Assembly (NCBI RefSeq): GCF_001669775.1 | Contig: NZ_LXWK01000016.1 | Span: forward strand, 496,001 to 560,000 | DNA length: 64,000 nt | Source of the DNA: Rheinheimera sp. SA_1 | Lineage (GTDB): Bacteria > Pseudomonadota > Gammaproteobacteria > Enterobacterales > Alteromonadaceae | Direction: 5' to 3' | Part shown: in pieces, positions 19,225-28,901 of the stretch | Layout of the letters: each line of letters opens with the position of its first letter | Position numbering within the stretch: the first letter of the stretch is position 1 | Made by a program: the position numbers and the translations under genes | Notes under the pieces: model-generated | What the model saw: only the letters and a program-made list of their open reading frames with translations | Database searches by the model: none | Told to the model about the DNA's origin: nothing

Positions 19225-20805
19225 ATGACTGCAGCAACTCCAACCTCAGGCGTGCCTGTTAAACAAGGCTGGCTCAATCGCAGCCTGAACGCCATAGAAC
19301 GGGTCGGTAATAAACTGCCTGATCCAGCGGTATTATTCGCACTGTTTATGGTCGCCGTTTGGGTTATTTCCTGGGCATTATCCGACATGGTTTTTACCGA
19401 AATTGATCCACGTTCCGGCCAACCCATTCAAATTGTCAATTTACTCGATGGCAGCTCGTTTACCGCCTTTATGGCGAAAATGGTCAGTACTTTTGTTACT
19501 TTCCCACCGCTGGGTGTGGTGCTGGTGGCCATGCTGGGCCTTGGTGTTGCCGAATACACCGGCTTTATCAATGCCGGTTTACGTTCAATTTTAGCGGTGA
19601 CACCAAAAATTCTGCTGACACCTGTATTGATTGCGGTTGGTATTTTAAGCCATGTCGCGGTTGATGCCGGTTATGTGCTGGTGATCCCGCTGGGTGCTGT
19701 TATTTTCTATGCTGCTGGCCGTCATCCACTGGCCGGTATCGCTGCGGCGTTTGCTGGTGTTTCGGGTGGTTTTTCCTGCTCTTTGTTTATTCCAAGCAGT
19801 CTGGATCCAATGCTGGCCGGATTAACTCAGGCTTCGGCCCGTTTATCTTCGCACCCTGCAGCCGCTGAAATGTTGATTAACCCGCTGAATAACTTCTATT
19901 TTACTTCGGCATCAGCCATCGTGATTATTCTGGTCGGCTGGTTTTTAACCGACAAAGTAATTGAGCCGCGCTTAAAGCAAACTCAGGTCGATGGCGATCC
20001 GGCAACATTACCGACCATGGACGCGCTTAAACCTGAAGAACGCCGTGGTTTACGGTTTGCCATGCTGTCGATTCTGATCAGCGTTGCGGCGTTGGTGGCA
20101 ACCGCCTACCCGGAAACGTCGGCCTGGCGCGGTACCGACGGTAGTCTGACCCACAGCACCGCCAATTTGATGCAGTCTATTGTTGGGCTGATTTTTATCC
20201 TGTTTTTAATCCCTGGTGTGGTCTATGGCTATGCGGCAGGTACCGTAAAAACGCATCGTGATGTGGTGCAAGGCATGAGTAAAGCGATGAGTGGCATGGG
20301 TTATTACATCGTGATGGCGTTTTTCTGCGCGCAGTTTATTTATGCCTTTGGCCAATCAAATTTAGGCGCATTGTTTGCGATTAAAGGCGCCGGTGCCTTA
20401 AAAGAGATGGCGTTGCCAATGGGCGTCACGCTGATTGGCATTATCTTTTTAACTGCTTCGGTCAATTTATTGGTTGGTTCGGCCTCAGCCAAATGGGCGT
20501 TGATTGGTGCTGTGATGGTGCCAATGCTGATGGAACTGGGTGTTTCCCCTGATTTCACTCAGGCAGCTTATCGGGTTGGTGACTCATCCACCAATATCAT
20601 CACCCCTTTGATGCCGTACTTTCCGCTGATTGTAGTGTTCTGCCAGAAGTATGTGAAATCGACCGGCATTGGTAGTTTGATTGCGCTGATGTTGCCATTT
20701 TCAGTGTCCTTTATTGTGGTCTGGACCTGTTTCCTGCTGCTATACTGGTCATTGGGTTTACCACTGGGTATTGGTTCAAGCTATACCTTCCCAGCCCTGC
20801 CGTAA
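19225..20805 (+). CDS. AbgT family transporter
   Basis: 526 residues with about a dozen hydrophobic segments. The opening LNRSLNAIERVGNKLPDPAV, the internal SGGFSCSLFIPSSLDPMLAG region, and GSASAKWALIGAVMVPML with YRVGDSSTNIITPLMPYFPL are signatures of the AbgT family (p-aminobenzoyl-glutamate uptake in E. coli; MtrF-like sulfonamide and antimetabolite export in others). Which direction operates here cannot be told from sequence. It is a single gene bounded by terminators. Inner membrane. Confidence 0.93.
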   Translation: MTAATPTSGVPVKQGWLNRSLNAIERVGNKLPDPAVLFALFMVAVWVISWALSDMVFTEIDPRSGQPIQIVNLLDGSSFTAFMAKMVSTFVTFPPLGVVLVAMLGLGVAEYTGFINAGLRSILAVTPKILLTPVLIAVGILSHVAVDAGYVLVIPLGAVIFYAAGRHPLAGIAAAFAGVSGGFSCSLFIPSSLDPMLAGLTQASARLSSHPAAAEMLINPLNNFYFTSASAIVIILVGWFLTDKVIEPRLKQTQVDGDPATLPTMDALKPEERRGLRFAMLSILISVAALVATAYPETSAWRGTDGSLTHSTANLMQSIVGLIFILFLIPGVVYGYAAGTVKTHRDVVQGMSKAMSGMGYYIVMAFFCAQFIYAFGQSNLGALFAIKGAGALKEMALPMGVTLIGIIFLTASVNLLVGSASAKWALIGAVMVPMLMELGVSPDFTQAAYRVGDSSTNIITPLMPYFPLIVVFCQKYVKSTGIGSLIALMLPFSVSFIVVWTCFLLLYWSLGLPLGIGSSYTFPALP

Positions 20806-20824
20806 TCAGTTCGCTGCAATGACT

Positions 20825-20849
20825 AAGGCGCCAAACCGGCGCCTTTTTC
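20825..20849 (+). terminator. Terminator after the AbgT gene
   Basis: AGGCGCC-AAACC-GGCGCCT followed by TTTT, 20 bp after the stop; it also separates the convergent ABC permease gene. Confidence 0.9.
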
Positions 20850-20864
20850 ATTTCTAACAAGTGG

Positions 20865-21884
20865 CTATCGTCCATCACCCTGCCAACGGAATAACATCGC
20901 CGCCACTGACAAAAACACCACAATCATTCCTACCATCACCGACAGCGGATAAGTCAGCTGCGACAACGTGGCGCCATCGGTCATTATGGCCCGTGCTGCC
21001 GCGACTAAATGGGTCAATGGCAAAATATCGGCAAACCATTGCACCGCTTTGGGTGCACCTTCGAGGCTAAACCAGACACCGGATAAAATCATCATCGGCC
21101 AGCTCGCCATATTCAGTAAGCCACCGGTCAGCTCTTCTGAACGTGAACGGCTAGCAATTAATAACCCCAGCGAAATCATTGCCATGGCGCCAAGAATGGT
21201 CACCAGCAATAAATCGAAGTAACTGCCGAGCATTACAAAATCAAATAATAAGTCGCAGCCAAGATAAATACTGCCAGCGATAAACAGCACAATGCCAAGA
21301 CGGGACAACACCTGGGCGCTGATAAATTCCAGTGCGGTTAAAGGCGTGGCTTGCAGCCGTTTTAGCACCGAGTTTTTCCGATAACGCACCAAAACATAGC
21401 CAACGCCGAACAAACACGAAAACATCATGTTCATTCCGAGAATGCCCGGCAGTGCCCAATCGACATAACGGATTTGCCGGCCAGTGACGATAGCTTTCAC
21501 CGCATCTGGTTCTAATTGCAAAAACAACTTTTCGGCCAGATAACCTTTGGCCGAACTGTCATTCAACCAATATTGTTTCGCCGCTAAATCAACCAGTAAA
21601 TCCAGCTGATGATGTTGCAGTTTTTTTAGCGCAGTTTCGCTTTGCGCATAAGGCACAAATTCCAGATACCGGGTTTGCAAAAACGCATGTGTTGTTATAT
21701 CAATGGTTGCAGCCTCTTGCAGCACCCCTATTTTAAACTCGGCTTTATTGCCGTTGCCAAACACCACCGCAAAACCGGCCACCAGCAACACCGGGAAAAT
21801 AAAATTCCAGGCCAAGGAGGATTTATCGCGCCAGAACTCTAAATTGCGCGCCTTAAAAACCGCTAAAAAACGTTTTAAATTCAT
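20865..21884 (-). CDS. ABC-2 type transporter permease
   Basis: 339 residues. The N-terminal LAVFKARNLEFWRDKSSLAWN leads into a first membrane segment (FIFPVLLVAGFAVVFG), a soluble extracytoplasmic stretch (about 50-165), and five further hydrophobic segments, with the ABC-2 block ASWPMMILSGVWFSLEGAP and LPLTHLVAAARAIMTDG. It follows the ATPase gene by 12 bp. Together they form an exporter of unknown substrate; this layout also resembles drug or lipid exporters. Confidence 0.88.
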   Translation of the reverse strand: MNLKRFLAVFKARNLEFWRDKSSLAWNFIFPVLLVAGFAVVFGNGNKAEFKIGVLQEAATIDITTHAFLQTRYLEFVPYAQSETALKKLQHHQLDLLVDLAAKQYWLNDSSAKGYLAEKLFLQLEPDAVKAIVTGRQIRYVDWALPGILGMNMMFSCLFGVGYVLVRYRKNSVLKRLQATPLTALEFISAQVLSRLGIVLFIAGSIYLGCDLLFDFVMLGSYFDLLLVTILGAMAMISLGLLIASRSRSEELTGGLLNMASWPMMILSGVWFSLEGAPKAVQWFADILPLTHLVAAARAIMTDGATLSQLTYPLSVMVGMIVVFLSVAAMLFRWQGDGR

Positions 21885-21896
21885 TTGCTTATTTCC

Positions 21897-22778
21897 TTAA
21901 GCCGACAGGCTGTGACCGGTCAGTTTTAAAAACAAATCATCCAGGTTGGCCGATTTAATAAACAAACCTTCCAGCGAAAATTGCTGTGCCTGCAACAAGC
22001 GGATGGTTTGTTCAATATCACGGCTGTTAATCTGCAAATAACCGCCGGCTCTGCTCCAGCTTGCATCATCCGGCAATTCTGGATCTTGCCCCTGATCCGG
22101 TAGCCGTAATAACGCGCCGCTAAAATGTTGTGCCAGTAAGGCTTCCGGCGAATCGAGCGCAATAATGTTGCCTTTATCCATGATCAGAATTTGATCACAG
22201 AGCTGTTCGGCTTCATCCATATAATGAGTGGTGAGGATCACGGTGCGGCCTTGCGCTTTGACCTGTTCAATCAGTGCCCAGAAATTACGTCGCGCATGCG
22301 GGTCGAGACCGGTGGTGGGCTCGTCCAGGAAAATGATTTGTGGCTCGTTCACCAACGCTAGTGCCAGCAACAATCGCTGACGCTGGCCGCCGGATAATTT
22401 ACGGTGATCGCGGTCCAAAATTTCAGTCAGATCACAAAGCTGGATCAGCTCGGCCAGGTCCGCAGGTTTTGGGTAAAACGCCGCAAACAGCTTTAGCGTT
22501 TCATGCACGGTTAAATAATCCTGCAACGCCGTTTGCTGAAATTGCACCCCAAGTTGCTGAAAATCGCTGCGGCTGGCTGGTTTGCCGTGGTAAAAAATCT
22601 CGCCCGAATCCGGTTGCACCAGCCCTTCCAGCATTTCAATGGTGGTGGTTTTACCAGCGCCATTCGGACCCAGCAAGCCAAAACAGCTGCCCTGTTTCAC
22701 ACTAAAACTAATGCCATTGACAGCCACCAGCTCAGCGTATTTTTTAGTAAGACCTCGTACATCCAATACCGTACTCAT
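21897..22778 (-). CDS. ABC transporter ATP-binding protein
   Basis: 293 residues from MSTVLDVRGLTKKYAELVAV, whose ATG is preceded by CAGGAG. Walker A is GPNGAGKTTT, the Q-loop is LGVQFQQTAL, the signature is LSGGQRQR, Walker B is IIFLDEPTTGLDP and the switch is LTTHYMDEAEQL. The C-terminal ~70 residues fit the accessory domain of ABC-2 ATPases. It pairs with the permease immediately downstream. A longer frame to 22937 overlaps the rsmE region and was rejected. Confidence 0.93.
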   Translation of the reverse strand: MSTVLDVRGLTKKYAELVAVNGISFSVKQGSCFGLLGPNGAGKTTTIEMLEGLVQPDSGEIFYHGKPASRSDFQQLGVQFQQTALQDYLTVHETLKLFAAFYPKPADLAELIQLCDLTEILDRDHRKLSGGQRQRLLLALALVNEPQIIFLDEPTTGLDPHARRNFWALIEQVKAQGRTVILTTHYMDEAEQLCDQILIMDKGNIIALDSPEALLAQHFSGALLRLPDQGQDPELPDDASWSRAGGYLQINSRDIEQTIRLLQAQQFSLEGLFIKSANLDDLFLKLTGHSLSA

Positions 22779-22879
22779 CCAGACTCCTGAACCAACCTGC
22801 TTATTTGTATGCCTTATGTTATACCTTTGTCCGGGAACGCCTGCTACCATAGCGCTTTTATTTTTCGGAAAACTTGTTG

Positions 22880-23608
22880 ATGCGGATCCCGAGAATTTAT
22901 CAACCTGGCGCTCTCGCGCCACAGCAATCCATGTCACTCGCTGACGAGCCTGCCAATCATGTTGGCCGCGTACTGCGGATGCAGTCAGGCGATGCGATAA
23001 TTTTGTTTAATGGTGATGGTCATGATTATCCGGCCGTGATTACCGAGACCGGTAAAAAATCGGTGCTGGTGCAAATTAACGCTAAAATTGAAAATCAGGT
23101 CGAATCACCGTTAAAAATTCATCTGGGACAAGGTATTTCCAGAGGCGATCGGATGGATTTTGCCATTCAAAAAGCGGTTGAACTTGGGGTGACAGAAATC
23201 ACGCCGCTGTTTACCGAACGTTGTGGTGTTAAGCTGGACGCTGAACGTCTGCAAAAGCGCACCGAGCAATGGCAAAAAATTGCAATCAGCGCTTGTGAAC
23301 AAAGTGGCCGCAGTGTGGTGCCAACTGTGCATCCTGCGCTTAATCTCGACAAATGGCTGGGCCAGCCGACCGAAGAATTAAAACTGACCTTGGATCCGTG
23401 GGCCAAAGACACCATTAAGACCTTAACGCCGGTAACCACAGTACGGCTGGTGATTGGTCCTGAAGGTGGCTTCAGCGACCGTGAAGTACAACTCACCACC
23501 AGTGCCGGCTTTGTCGCAGTACAGCTTGGGCCACGGGTCCTTCGCACCGAAACCGCCGCGCTGACCGCGATCAGCGCCTTGCAATTACAGATGGGTGATT
23601 TGGCATAA
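22880..23608 (+). CDS. rsmE: 16S rRNA m3U1498 methyltransferase RsmE
   Basis: 242 residues from MRIPRIYQPG. It has HVGRVLRMQSGD in the N-terminal PUA-like domain, KAVELGVTEITPLFTERC, IGPEGGFSDREV and the trefoil-knot SAM site LGPRVLRTETAALTAI. It methylates U1498 of 16S rRNA. It opens the conserved rsmE-gshB-yqgE-ruvX cluster, 20 bp before gshB. Confidence 0.96.
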   Translation: MRIPRIYQPGALAPQQSMSLADEPANHVGRVLRMQSGDAIILFNGDGHDYPAVITETGKKSVLVQINAKIENQVESPLKIHLGQGISRGDRMDFAIQKAVELGVTEITPLFTERCGVKLDAERLQKRTEQWQKIAISACEQSGRSVVPTVHPALNLDKWLGQPTEELKLTLDPWAKDTIKTLTPVTTVRLVIGPEGGFSDREVQLTTSAGFVAVQLGPRVLRTETAALTAISALQLQMGDLA

Positions 23609-23628
23609 GCCAGTCCGGGAGCAAAGAT

Positions 23629-24585
23629 TTGATCAAGTTAGGCATTGTAATGGACCCAATTTCGTCCATTAATATCAAAAAAGATTCCAGTTTTGCCATG
23701 TTGTTACAGGCGCAAAAACGTGGTTATCAGCTGCACTATATGGAAATGGCCGATTTGTATTTACTGGAAGGCCAGGCCAGAGCCAGCACCAGACTACTGC
23801 AGGTCGAGCAAAACCCGGCCAAATGGTATGAATTTAATGGCCAGCAGGACATTGCGCTCTCTGACCTTGACGTGATTCTGATGCGCAAAGATCCGCCGTT
23901 TGATACCGAATTTGTCTACGCCACCTACATTCTGGAGCGGGCGGAAGATGAAGGCACTTTAATCGTTAACAAACCGCAGAGCCTGCGTGACGCCAACGAA
24001 AAGCTTTATACCAGCTGGTTTAGTCAGCACACGCCAAAGACCCTGGTGACGCGCGACGCGGCCAGACTGAAAGCTTTTTATCAGGCGGAAAAAGACGTCA
24101 TTCTGAAACCGTTGGATGGCATGGGCGGAGCGTCGATTTTCCGCTTAAAACCGGAAGATGCTAACGTCAGCGTGATTATTGAAACCCTGACCGAACATGG
24201 CAGCCGTTATGCGATGGCGCAAAAATTTATTCCGGAAATTAAAGACGGCGACAAACGGGTGCTGGTCATTAACGGCGAGCCAGTGCCTTATTGCCTGGCG
24301 CGTATTCCGGCCAGCGGCGAAACCCGCGGCAATCTGGCAGCTGGTGGTCGCGGTGAAGCGCGGCCGTTAACCGACTCGGATTGGGCCATCGCCCGGGCTG
24401 TTGGTCCGGCGTTAAAAGCCAAAGGACTGATTTTTGTCGGCCTGGATATTATTGGCGATAAGCTCACTGAAATTAACGTCACCAGCCCAACTTGTATCCG
24501 CGAAATTGAAGCGGCCTTTCCAATCAGCATTACCGGACTATTATTTGATCAAATTGAGCTGCTGCTTCAAAAGCAGTCAGACTGA
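23629..24585 (+). CDS. gshB: Glutathione synthetase
   Basis: 318 residues beginning at a TTG codon: MIKLGIVMDPISSINIKKDS aligns with the E. coli GshB start, and no ATG fits as well. ATP-grasp features are DVILMRKDPPFDTEF, VILKPLDGMGGASIF and the Mg-binding GLDIIGDKLTEINVTSPT. It joins gamma-glutamylcysteine and glycine. The TTG start is read directly from the sequence. Confidence 0.97.
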   Translation: MIKLGIVMDPISSINIKKDSSFAMLLQAQKRGYQLHYMEMADLYLLEGQARASTRLLQVEQNPAKWYEFNGQQDIALSDLDVILMRKDPPFDTEFVYATYILERAEDEGTLIVNKPQSLRDANEKLYTSWFSQHTPKTLVTRDAARLKAFYQAEKDVILKPLDGMGGASIFRLKPEDANVSVIIETLTEHGSRYAMAQKFIPEIKDGDKRVLVINGEPVPYCLARIPASGETRGNLAAGGRGEARPLTDSDWAIARAVGPALKAKGLIFVGLDIIGDKLTEINVTSPTCIREIEAAFPISITGLLFDQIELLLQKQSD

Positions 24586-24598
24586 AATGGAGACGTCG

Positions 24599-25171
24599 AT
24601 GACAGATAGCACCATGGCCAGTTTGCAAAACCATTTACTAATCGCGATGCCTGCGCTGGAAGACCCGCTGTTCGGCCGCAGCGTGACCTATATTTGCGAG
24701 CATAATACCGATGGTGCCATGGGCATTGTCATTAATCATCCGCTGTCGATTAACGTCTCCGACTTATTACGGCAGCTGGAAATTGAGCATAACGCCGATT
24801 GCGCGGCTGCCAAAGCGCGGGTCTGTGCCGGTGGTCCGGTGCAAAACGAACGTGGTTTTGTGCTGCATACGCCCAAAGAAGGCTTTGTCAGTAGCTTACG
24901 ACTGACCGATGATTTGATGGTCACCACCTCCAAAGACATTCTGGAGCAGTTAACTTCCGAAAATGCACCAGAAAAATTCATTCTGGCTTTGGGTTACGCT
25001 GGCTGGAGCGCCGGGCAGCTGGAGCAGGAAATTGCGGACAATTCCTGGCTGGTGATCCCGGCCGATAACCAGATTATTTTTGATTTAAGTCATGCCGAAA
25101 AATGGCAAGGCGCCACCAAACGCCTTGGCATCCAGTCATGGCAATTAAGCCCAGTGGCAGGACATGCCTGA
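24599..25171 (+). CDS. yqgE: YqgE/AlgH family protein
   Basis: 190 residues from an ATG preceded by GGAG. Typical motifs are [46 protein letters not shown] and [19 protein letters not shown]. The function is unresolved; the family is linked in some species to alginate regulation. It sits between gshB and ruvX, overlapping the ruvX start (TGATG). Confidence 0.95.
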   Translation: MTDSTMASLQNHLLIAMPALEDPLFGRSVTYICEHNTDGAMGIVINHPLSINVSDLLRQLEIEHNADCAAAKARVCAGGPVQNERGFVLHTPKEGFVSSLRLTDDLMVTTSKDILEQLTSENAPEKFILALGYAGWSAGQLEQEIADNSWLVIPADNQIIFDLSHAEKWQGATKRLGIQSWQLSPVAGHA

Positions 25172-25596
25172 TGAGTGAAAAACCAAATATTCTGGCCTTT
25201 GACTATGGCCTGAAAAGTATCGGCGTGGCTGTGGGTCAGCAACTAACCGGCAGCGCCAGCACCTTAAAAGCGCTAAAAGCTGTTGATGGTACGCCAGATT
25301 GGACTCAGATTGAAAAGCTGATCAGCGAATGGCAGCCTGGCCTGGTCGTCGTCGGTTTGCCGTTAAATATGGACGGCACTGAACAGCCATTTACCGCCCG
25401 GGTGCATAAATTCGTCAATCGGCTGCACGGTCGTTTTGGCCTCAAAGTCGTGACGCAGGACGAACGTTTAACCACAGTCGATGCCCGTGCCGATTTATTT
25501 GCGCAAGGTGGTTTTAAAAAACTCAGTAAAGATGCCGTCGATTGCTGGTCGGCCAAATTGATCCTGGAGAGCTGGTTTGACAATCATTCTGCCTGA
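25171..25596 (+). CDS. ruvX: Holliday junction resolvase-like RuvX/YqgF
   Basis: 141 residues. The N-terminus [16 protein letters not shown] holds the RNase H-fold DxG motif; [28 protein letters not shown] and [14 protein letters not shown] complete the family signature. Proposed roles are 16S rRNA 5' processing and recombination. The start codon overlaps the yqgE stop. Confidence 0.95.
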   Translation: MSEKPNILAFDYGLKSIGVAVGQQLTGSASTLKALKAVDGTPDWTQIEKLISEWQPGLVVVGLPLNMDGTEQPFTARVHKFVNRLHGRFGLKVVTQDERLTTVDARADLFAQGGFKKLSKDAVDCWSAKLILESWFDNHSA

Positions 25597-25858
25597 CAAT
25601 GGTATTTCCGCATTGCTGGATCACGGCGATGGCTCGGTGCCACTGGGTTATTACCAGCATTACAAAGGCCCTTGCTACCAACTGCTGGCGATTGCCATGC
25701 ACAGCGAAGATGAACTGCCTTACGCGGTGTATCGGGCTTTGTATGGTGATTACGGCCTGTGGGTGCGCCCGTTGTCGATGTTCACTGAAACTGTGACCAT
25801 TCAGGGTGAAGAAGTACCAAGATTTCAGTTTGTTGGTACTGAACGCCCAGCACCGTAA
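25577..25858 (+). CDS. DUF1653 domain protein
   Basis: 93 residues, apparently from a TTG at 25577 that overlaps the end of ruvX by 20 bp. The core, [20 protein letters not shown], then [20 protein letters not shown], is the compact DUF1653 fold of unknown function. It follows the ruvX operon; the exact start is uncertain because no ATG is available. Confidence 0.8.
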   Translation: MTIILPDNGISALLDHGDGSVPLGYYQHYKGPCYQLLAIAMHSEDELPYAVYRALYGDYGLWVRPLSMFTETVTIQGEEVPRFQFVGTERPAP

Positions 25859-25869
25859 ATGTTAATGCA

Positions 25870-25921
25870 GGGGTCAGTGTCAATTGTTAACAGTTTTCTG
25901 TTAACAATTGACACTGACCCC
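25870..25921. repeat. Perfect 24-bp inverted repeat with TTTT loop
   Basis: Arms 25870-25893 and 25898-25921 are exactly complementary, beginning GGGGTCAGTGTCAATTG and ending with its complement, with a four-base loop. It lies between the convergent DUF1653 and pilU genes. The lack of a T tract argues against a plain terminator. The terminal GGGGTCAG resembles the TGACCC ends of the palindromes near 54 and 58 kb, suggesting a REP/MITE-like mobile hairpin. Confidence 0.9.
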
Positions 25922-25948
25922 GACGTTAACAACCCTTTTTCCTCAACC

Positions 25949-27076
25949 TTAGTTTTTCTCTGGTTTTTCCAGACCATCCACTGTGACATTCGCCAGAAAA
26001 CCAGCACCTGACGTTTCATTGTTACGCAGCTTAATCATCAGTCGTAAGTCATTCGGTGAATCAGCATGGTGCAGTGCATCGGCATAGCTGATTTGGCTGC
26101 GCTGATATAAATCGTACAAAGCCTGATCGAAGGTCTGCATCCCAAGCTCGCGGGATTTCGTCATCACCGCCTTCACTTCATCAATTTCACCACGTTTGAT
26201 TAAATCGGCCACCAAAGGTGAATTGAGCAGCACTTCAATCGCGGCGATCCGGCGTGAGCCATCCGGCGTTGGGATCAATTGCTGTGCGACAATCGCCCGC
26301 AGGTTTAACGACAAATCAAACAGCAACTTGCCGTGTTTTTCTTTGGGTACTAAATGCATGATCCGGTCAATAGCCTGGTTAGCATTGTTAGCGTGCAATG
26401 TGGCAATACATAAATGCCCTGTTTCGGCAAAGGACAACGCATATTCCATCGTATCCTGACTGCGGATTTCACCAATCAGAATGACATCGGGCGCCTGGCG
26501 TAACGAGCTTTTCAGCGCGGACTCAAACGAATCGGTGTCAATGCCGACTTCACGCTGGGTGATCAGACTTTTTTGGTGATCGTGCACAAATTCAATCGGA
26601 TCTTCGATGGTCAGAATATGGCCACGGGACGTTTTATTGCGATAACCAATTAAAGCAGCCAACGAGGTTGATTTACCAGTACCGGTACCCCCAACAAATA
26701 ACACCAGCCCACGTTTAGACATGATGATTTCTTTTAGGATCGGCGGCAGGCCTAAATCGTCAGCATTCGGAATGGTCGTAACGATGCGACGCACCACCAT
26801 ACCCGCCTGATCGCGTTGAAAAAACGCTGACACCCGAAAACGACCAGCCTCATTGGCCACAGCGAAGTTACATTCTTTGACTTTCAGAAACTCATTTTTT
26901 TGTTTTTCATTCATCGCCGCCAGCACAATGGCCAGCGAGTCTTCTGCTGTCAGCGGCGTGTCGTCGATCGGCAGCAATTCACCGTTAATCTTCGCTGCGA
27001 CCGGCATACCTGCCGTGACGAACATATCGGACGCTTTGGCATCCACCATTTTTTGCAATAACTGAACTAATTCCAC
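25949..27076 (-). CDS. pilU: Type IV pilus retraction ATPase-like PilU
   Basis: 375 residues from a GTG at 27076 preceded by AGGAG, matching the usual (M)ELVQLLQKMVDAKASDMFVT start. Walker A is GGTGTGKSTS, the Asp box HILTIEDPIEFVHD, Walker B DVILIGEIRS, and the His box AETGHLCIATLHANN. PilU is an auxiliary retraction motor that works with PilT in twitching motility. It follows pilT by 10 bp. Confidence 0.95.
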   Translation of the reverse strand: MELVQLLQKMVDAKASDMFVTAGMPVAAKINGELLPIDDTPLTAEDSLAIVLAAMNEKQKNEFLKVKECNFAVANEAGRFRVSAFFQRDQAGMVVRRIVTTIPNADDLGLPPILKEIIMSKRGLVLFVGGTGTGKSTSLAALIGYRNKTSRGHILTIEDPIEFVHDHQKSLITQREVGIDTDSFESALKSSLRQAPDVILIGEIRSQDTMEYALSFAETGHLCIATLHANNANQAIDRIMHLVPKEKHGKLLFDLSLNLRAIVAQQLIPTPDGSRRIAAIEVLLNSPLVADLIKRGEIDEVKAVMTKSRELGMQTFDQALYDLYQRSQISYADALHHADSPNDLRLMIKLRNNETSGAGFLANVTVDGLEKPEKN

Positions 27077-27086
27077 CTTAATGCTC

Positions 27087-28139
27087 CTAAATCCGGCCCA
27101 TAGCACCAAAAGCGTTTTTGTCTTGTGCTTTGGCGAGCGCGTCTTGTTTGGTGATGAGGCCGCGGTTTACCAGATTCAATAAACATTGATCCATGGTTTG
27201 CATGCCGTGTGCGGCACCGGTTTGGATCACCGAATACATCTGCGCAATTTTGTCTTCGCGGATCAGATTTCGAATTGCTGGCAATCCGACCATAATTTCA
27301 TGCGCCGCGACCCGGCCACCACCGACTTTTTTCAGCAGCGTTTGTGAAATAACTGCGCGCAATGATTCCGATAACATCGAACGCACCATAGCTTTTTCTT
27401 CGCCCGGGAATACGTCGATGATCCGGTCAATGGTTTTAGGGGCAGACGTGGTGTGCAAGGTGCCGAATACCAGGTGACCGGTTTCAGCGGCAGTCATTGC
27501 CAGACGAATAGTTTCCAAATCCCGTAATTCACCGACCAGAATAATGTCCGGATCTTCCCGTAATGCCGAGCGTAAAGCATTACTAAAACTTAACGTATCG
27601 CGGTGGACTTCCCGTTGGTTGACCAGACAAAGTTTGTTGTGGTGCACAAATTCAATCGGATCTTCGATGGTCAGAATGTGTTCATGGCGGGTGGTATTAA
27701 TGTAATCAACCATCGCCGCCAGCGTCGTGGATTTACCCGAACCGGTTGGGCCGGTCACCAACACTAAACCGCGTGGGTTTTCGGCGATGGTGCGAAACAC
27801 GTCAGGTGCCGCCAAATCATCAAGGCTCAGCACTTCACTGGGGATGGTCCGGAATACCGCCGCGGCACCGCGGTTTTGCACAAAGGCGTTGACCCGAAAG
27901 CGCGCCAAACCAGGCACTTCAAACGAAAAATCTGACTCCAGCCGTTCTTCGTATTCTTTACGCTGCTTATCCGTCATAATGTCGTACACCAAAGCGTGCA
28001 CATCTTTATGCGTCAGCGGCGGAATGTTTAAGCGACGCACGTCGCCATCGACCCGGATCAGCGGCGGCACACCGGCAGATAAGTGTAAATCCGACGACTT
28101 ATGCTGCACGCTAAAGGCTAATAATTCGGTAATATCCAT
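27087..28139 (-). CDS. pilT: Type IV pilus retraction ATPase PilT
   Basis: 350 residues beginning MDITELLAFSVQHKSSDLHL. Walker A GPTGSGKSTT, Asp box HILTIEDPIEFVHH, Walker B DIILVGELRD and His box AAETGHLVFGTLHTTSAP are all present, with the C-terminal AIRNLIREDKIAQ helix. A cytoplasmic hexameric motor that depolymerises type IV pili. Divergent from yggS with a 60-bp gap. Confidence 0.97.
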   Translation of the reverse strand: MDITELLAFSVQHKSSDLHLSAGVPPLIRVDGDVRRLNIPPLTHKDVHALVYDIMTDKQRKEYEERLESDFSFEVPGLARFRVNAFVQNRGAAAVFRTIPSEVLSLDDLAAPDVFRTIAENPRGLVLVTGPTGSGKSTTLAAMVDYINTTRHEHILTIEDPIEFVHHNKLCLVNQREVHRDTLSFSNALRSALREDPDIILVGELRDLETIRLAMTAAETGHLVFGTLHTTSAPKTIDRIIDVFPGEEKAMVRSMLSESLRAVISQTLLKKVGGGRVAAHEIMVGLPAIRNLIREDKIAQMYSVIQTGAAHGMQTMDQCLLNLVNRGLITKQDALAKAQDKNAFGAMGRI

Positions 28140-28199
28140 GACAAAATGTACTCCTGTTTGCCAGAAACTAAAAAAATAATCACGAAAAGTCAGGTCCCA

Positions 28200-28901
28200 A
28201 TGGATAACAACATAGCAGAACGACTGAATTCAGCCTACCGGCAGCTTGCAGAAATTAAGCAGAAAAACCCCAGTGTGCGTGCAGATGCACAATTAATCGC
28301 CGTCAGTAAAACCAAACCCATCTCATTGATTCAAGAAGCATATCTGGCCGGTCAACGTCTTTTTGGCGAAAACTATGTGCAGGAGTTGGTCGATAAAGCC
28401 ACTGCATTAGCTGAACTGACTGATTTAGAATGGCATTTTATTGGTCCAATCCAGTCCAACAAAACTCGCGATATCGCAAAATTTGCATCCTGGGTGCACA
28501 GCGTCGACCGGCTGAAAATCGCCGAACGGTTATCGGCGCAGCGCCCGACAGACATGCCGACATTAAAAGTACTTATCCAAGTGAATATCAGCGATGAATC
28601 AAGTAAAGCAGGTATCGCCGCCGCTGAAGTTCTGCCTTTTGCAGCCCAGATTGCCGCTTTGCCAAACTTACAGCTGGCAGGCTTAATGGCCATTCCTGCC
28701 CCCGCAATTGATAGCGACAACAGCCTGGCTTTTGCCCGGATGCAAGCATTGTCCGCCCAACTACAGCAACAATTTCCGCAGGCCAGGGCTCTCTCGATGG
28801 GCATGTCAGATGACTGGCAACAAGCCCTGACTTTCGGTGCAACTATGATAAGATTAGGCACAGCCATTTTCGGCGCGCGGGAACCGCAACCTCATGAATG
28901 A
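28200..28901 (+). CDS. yggS: YggS family pyridoxal phosphate homeostasis protein
   Basis: 233 residues from MDNNIAERLNSAYRQL. The PLP-lysine is in IAVSKTKP; GENYVQEL, WHFIGPIQSNKTRDI, HSVDRLKIAERL and LSMGMSDDWQQAL..GATMIRLGTAIFG follow the family closely. It binds PLP without known enzymatic activity and buffers the B6 and amino-acid pools. It overlaps proC by 8 bp. Confidence 0.95.
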   Translation: MDNNIAERLNSAYRQLAEIKQKNPSVRADAQLIAVSKTKPISLIQEAYLAGQRLFGENYVQELVDKATALAELTDLEWHFIGPIQSNKTRDIAKFASWVHSVDRLKIAERLSAQRPTDMPTLKVLIQVNISDESSKAGIAAAEVLPFAAQIAALPNLQLAGLMAIPAPAIDSDNSLAFARMQALSAQLQQQFPQARALSMGMSDDWQQALTFGATMIRLGTAIFGAREPQPHE

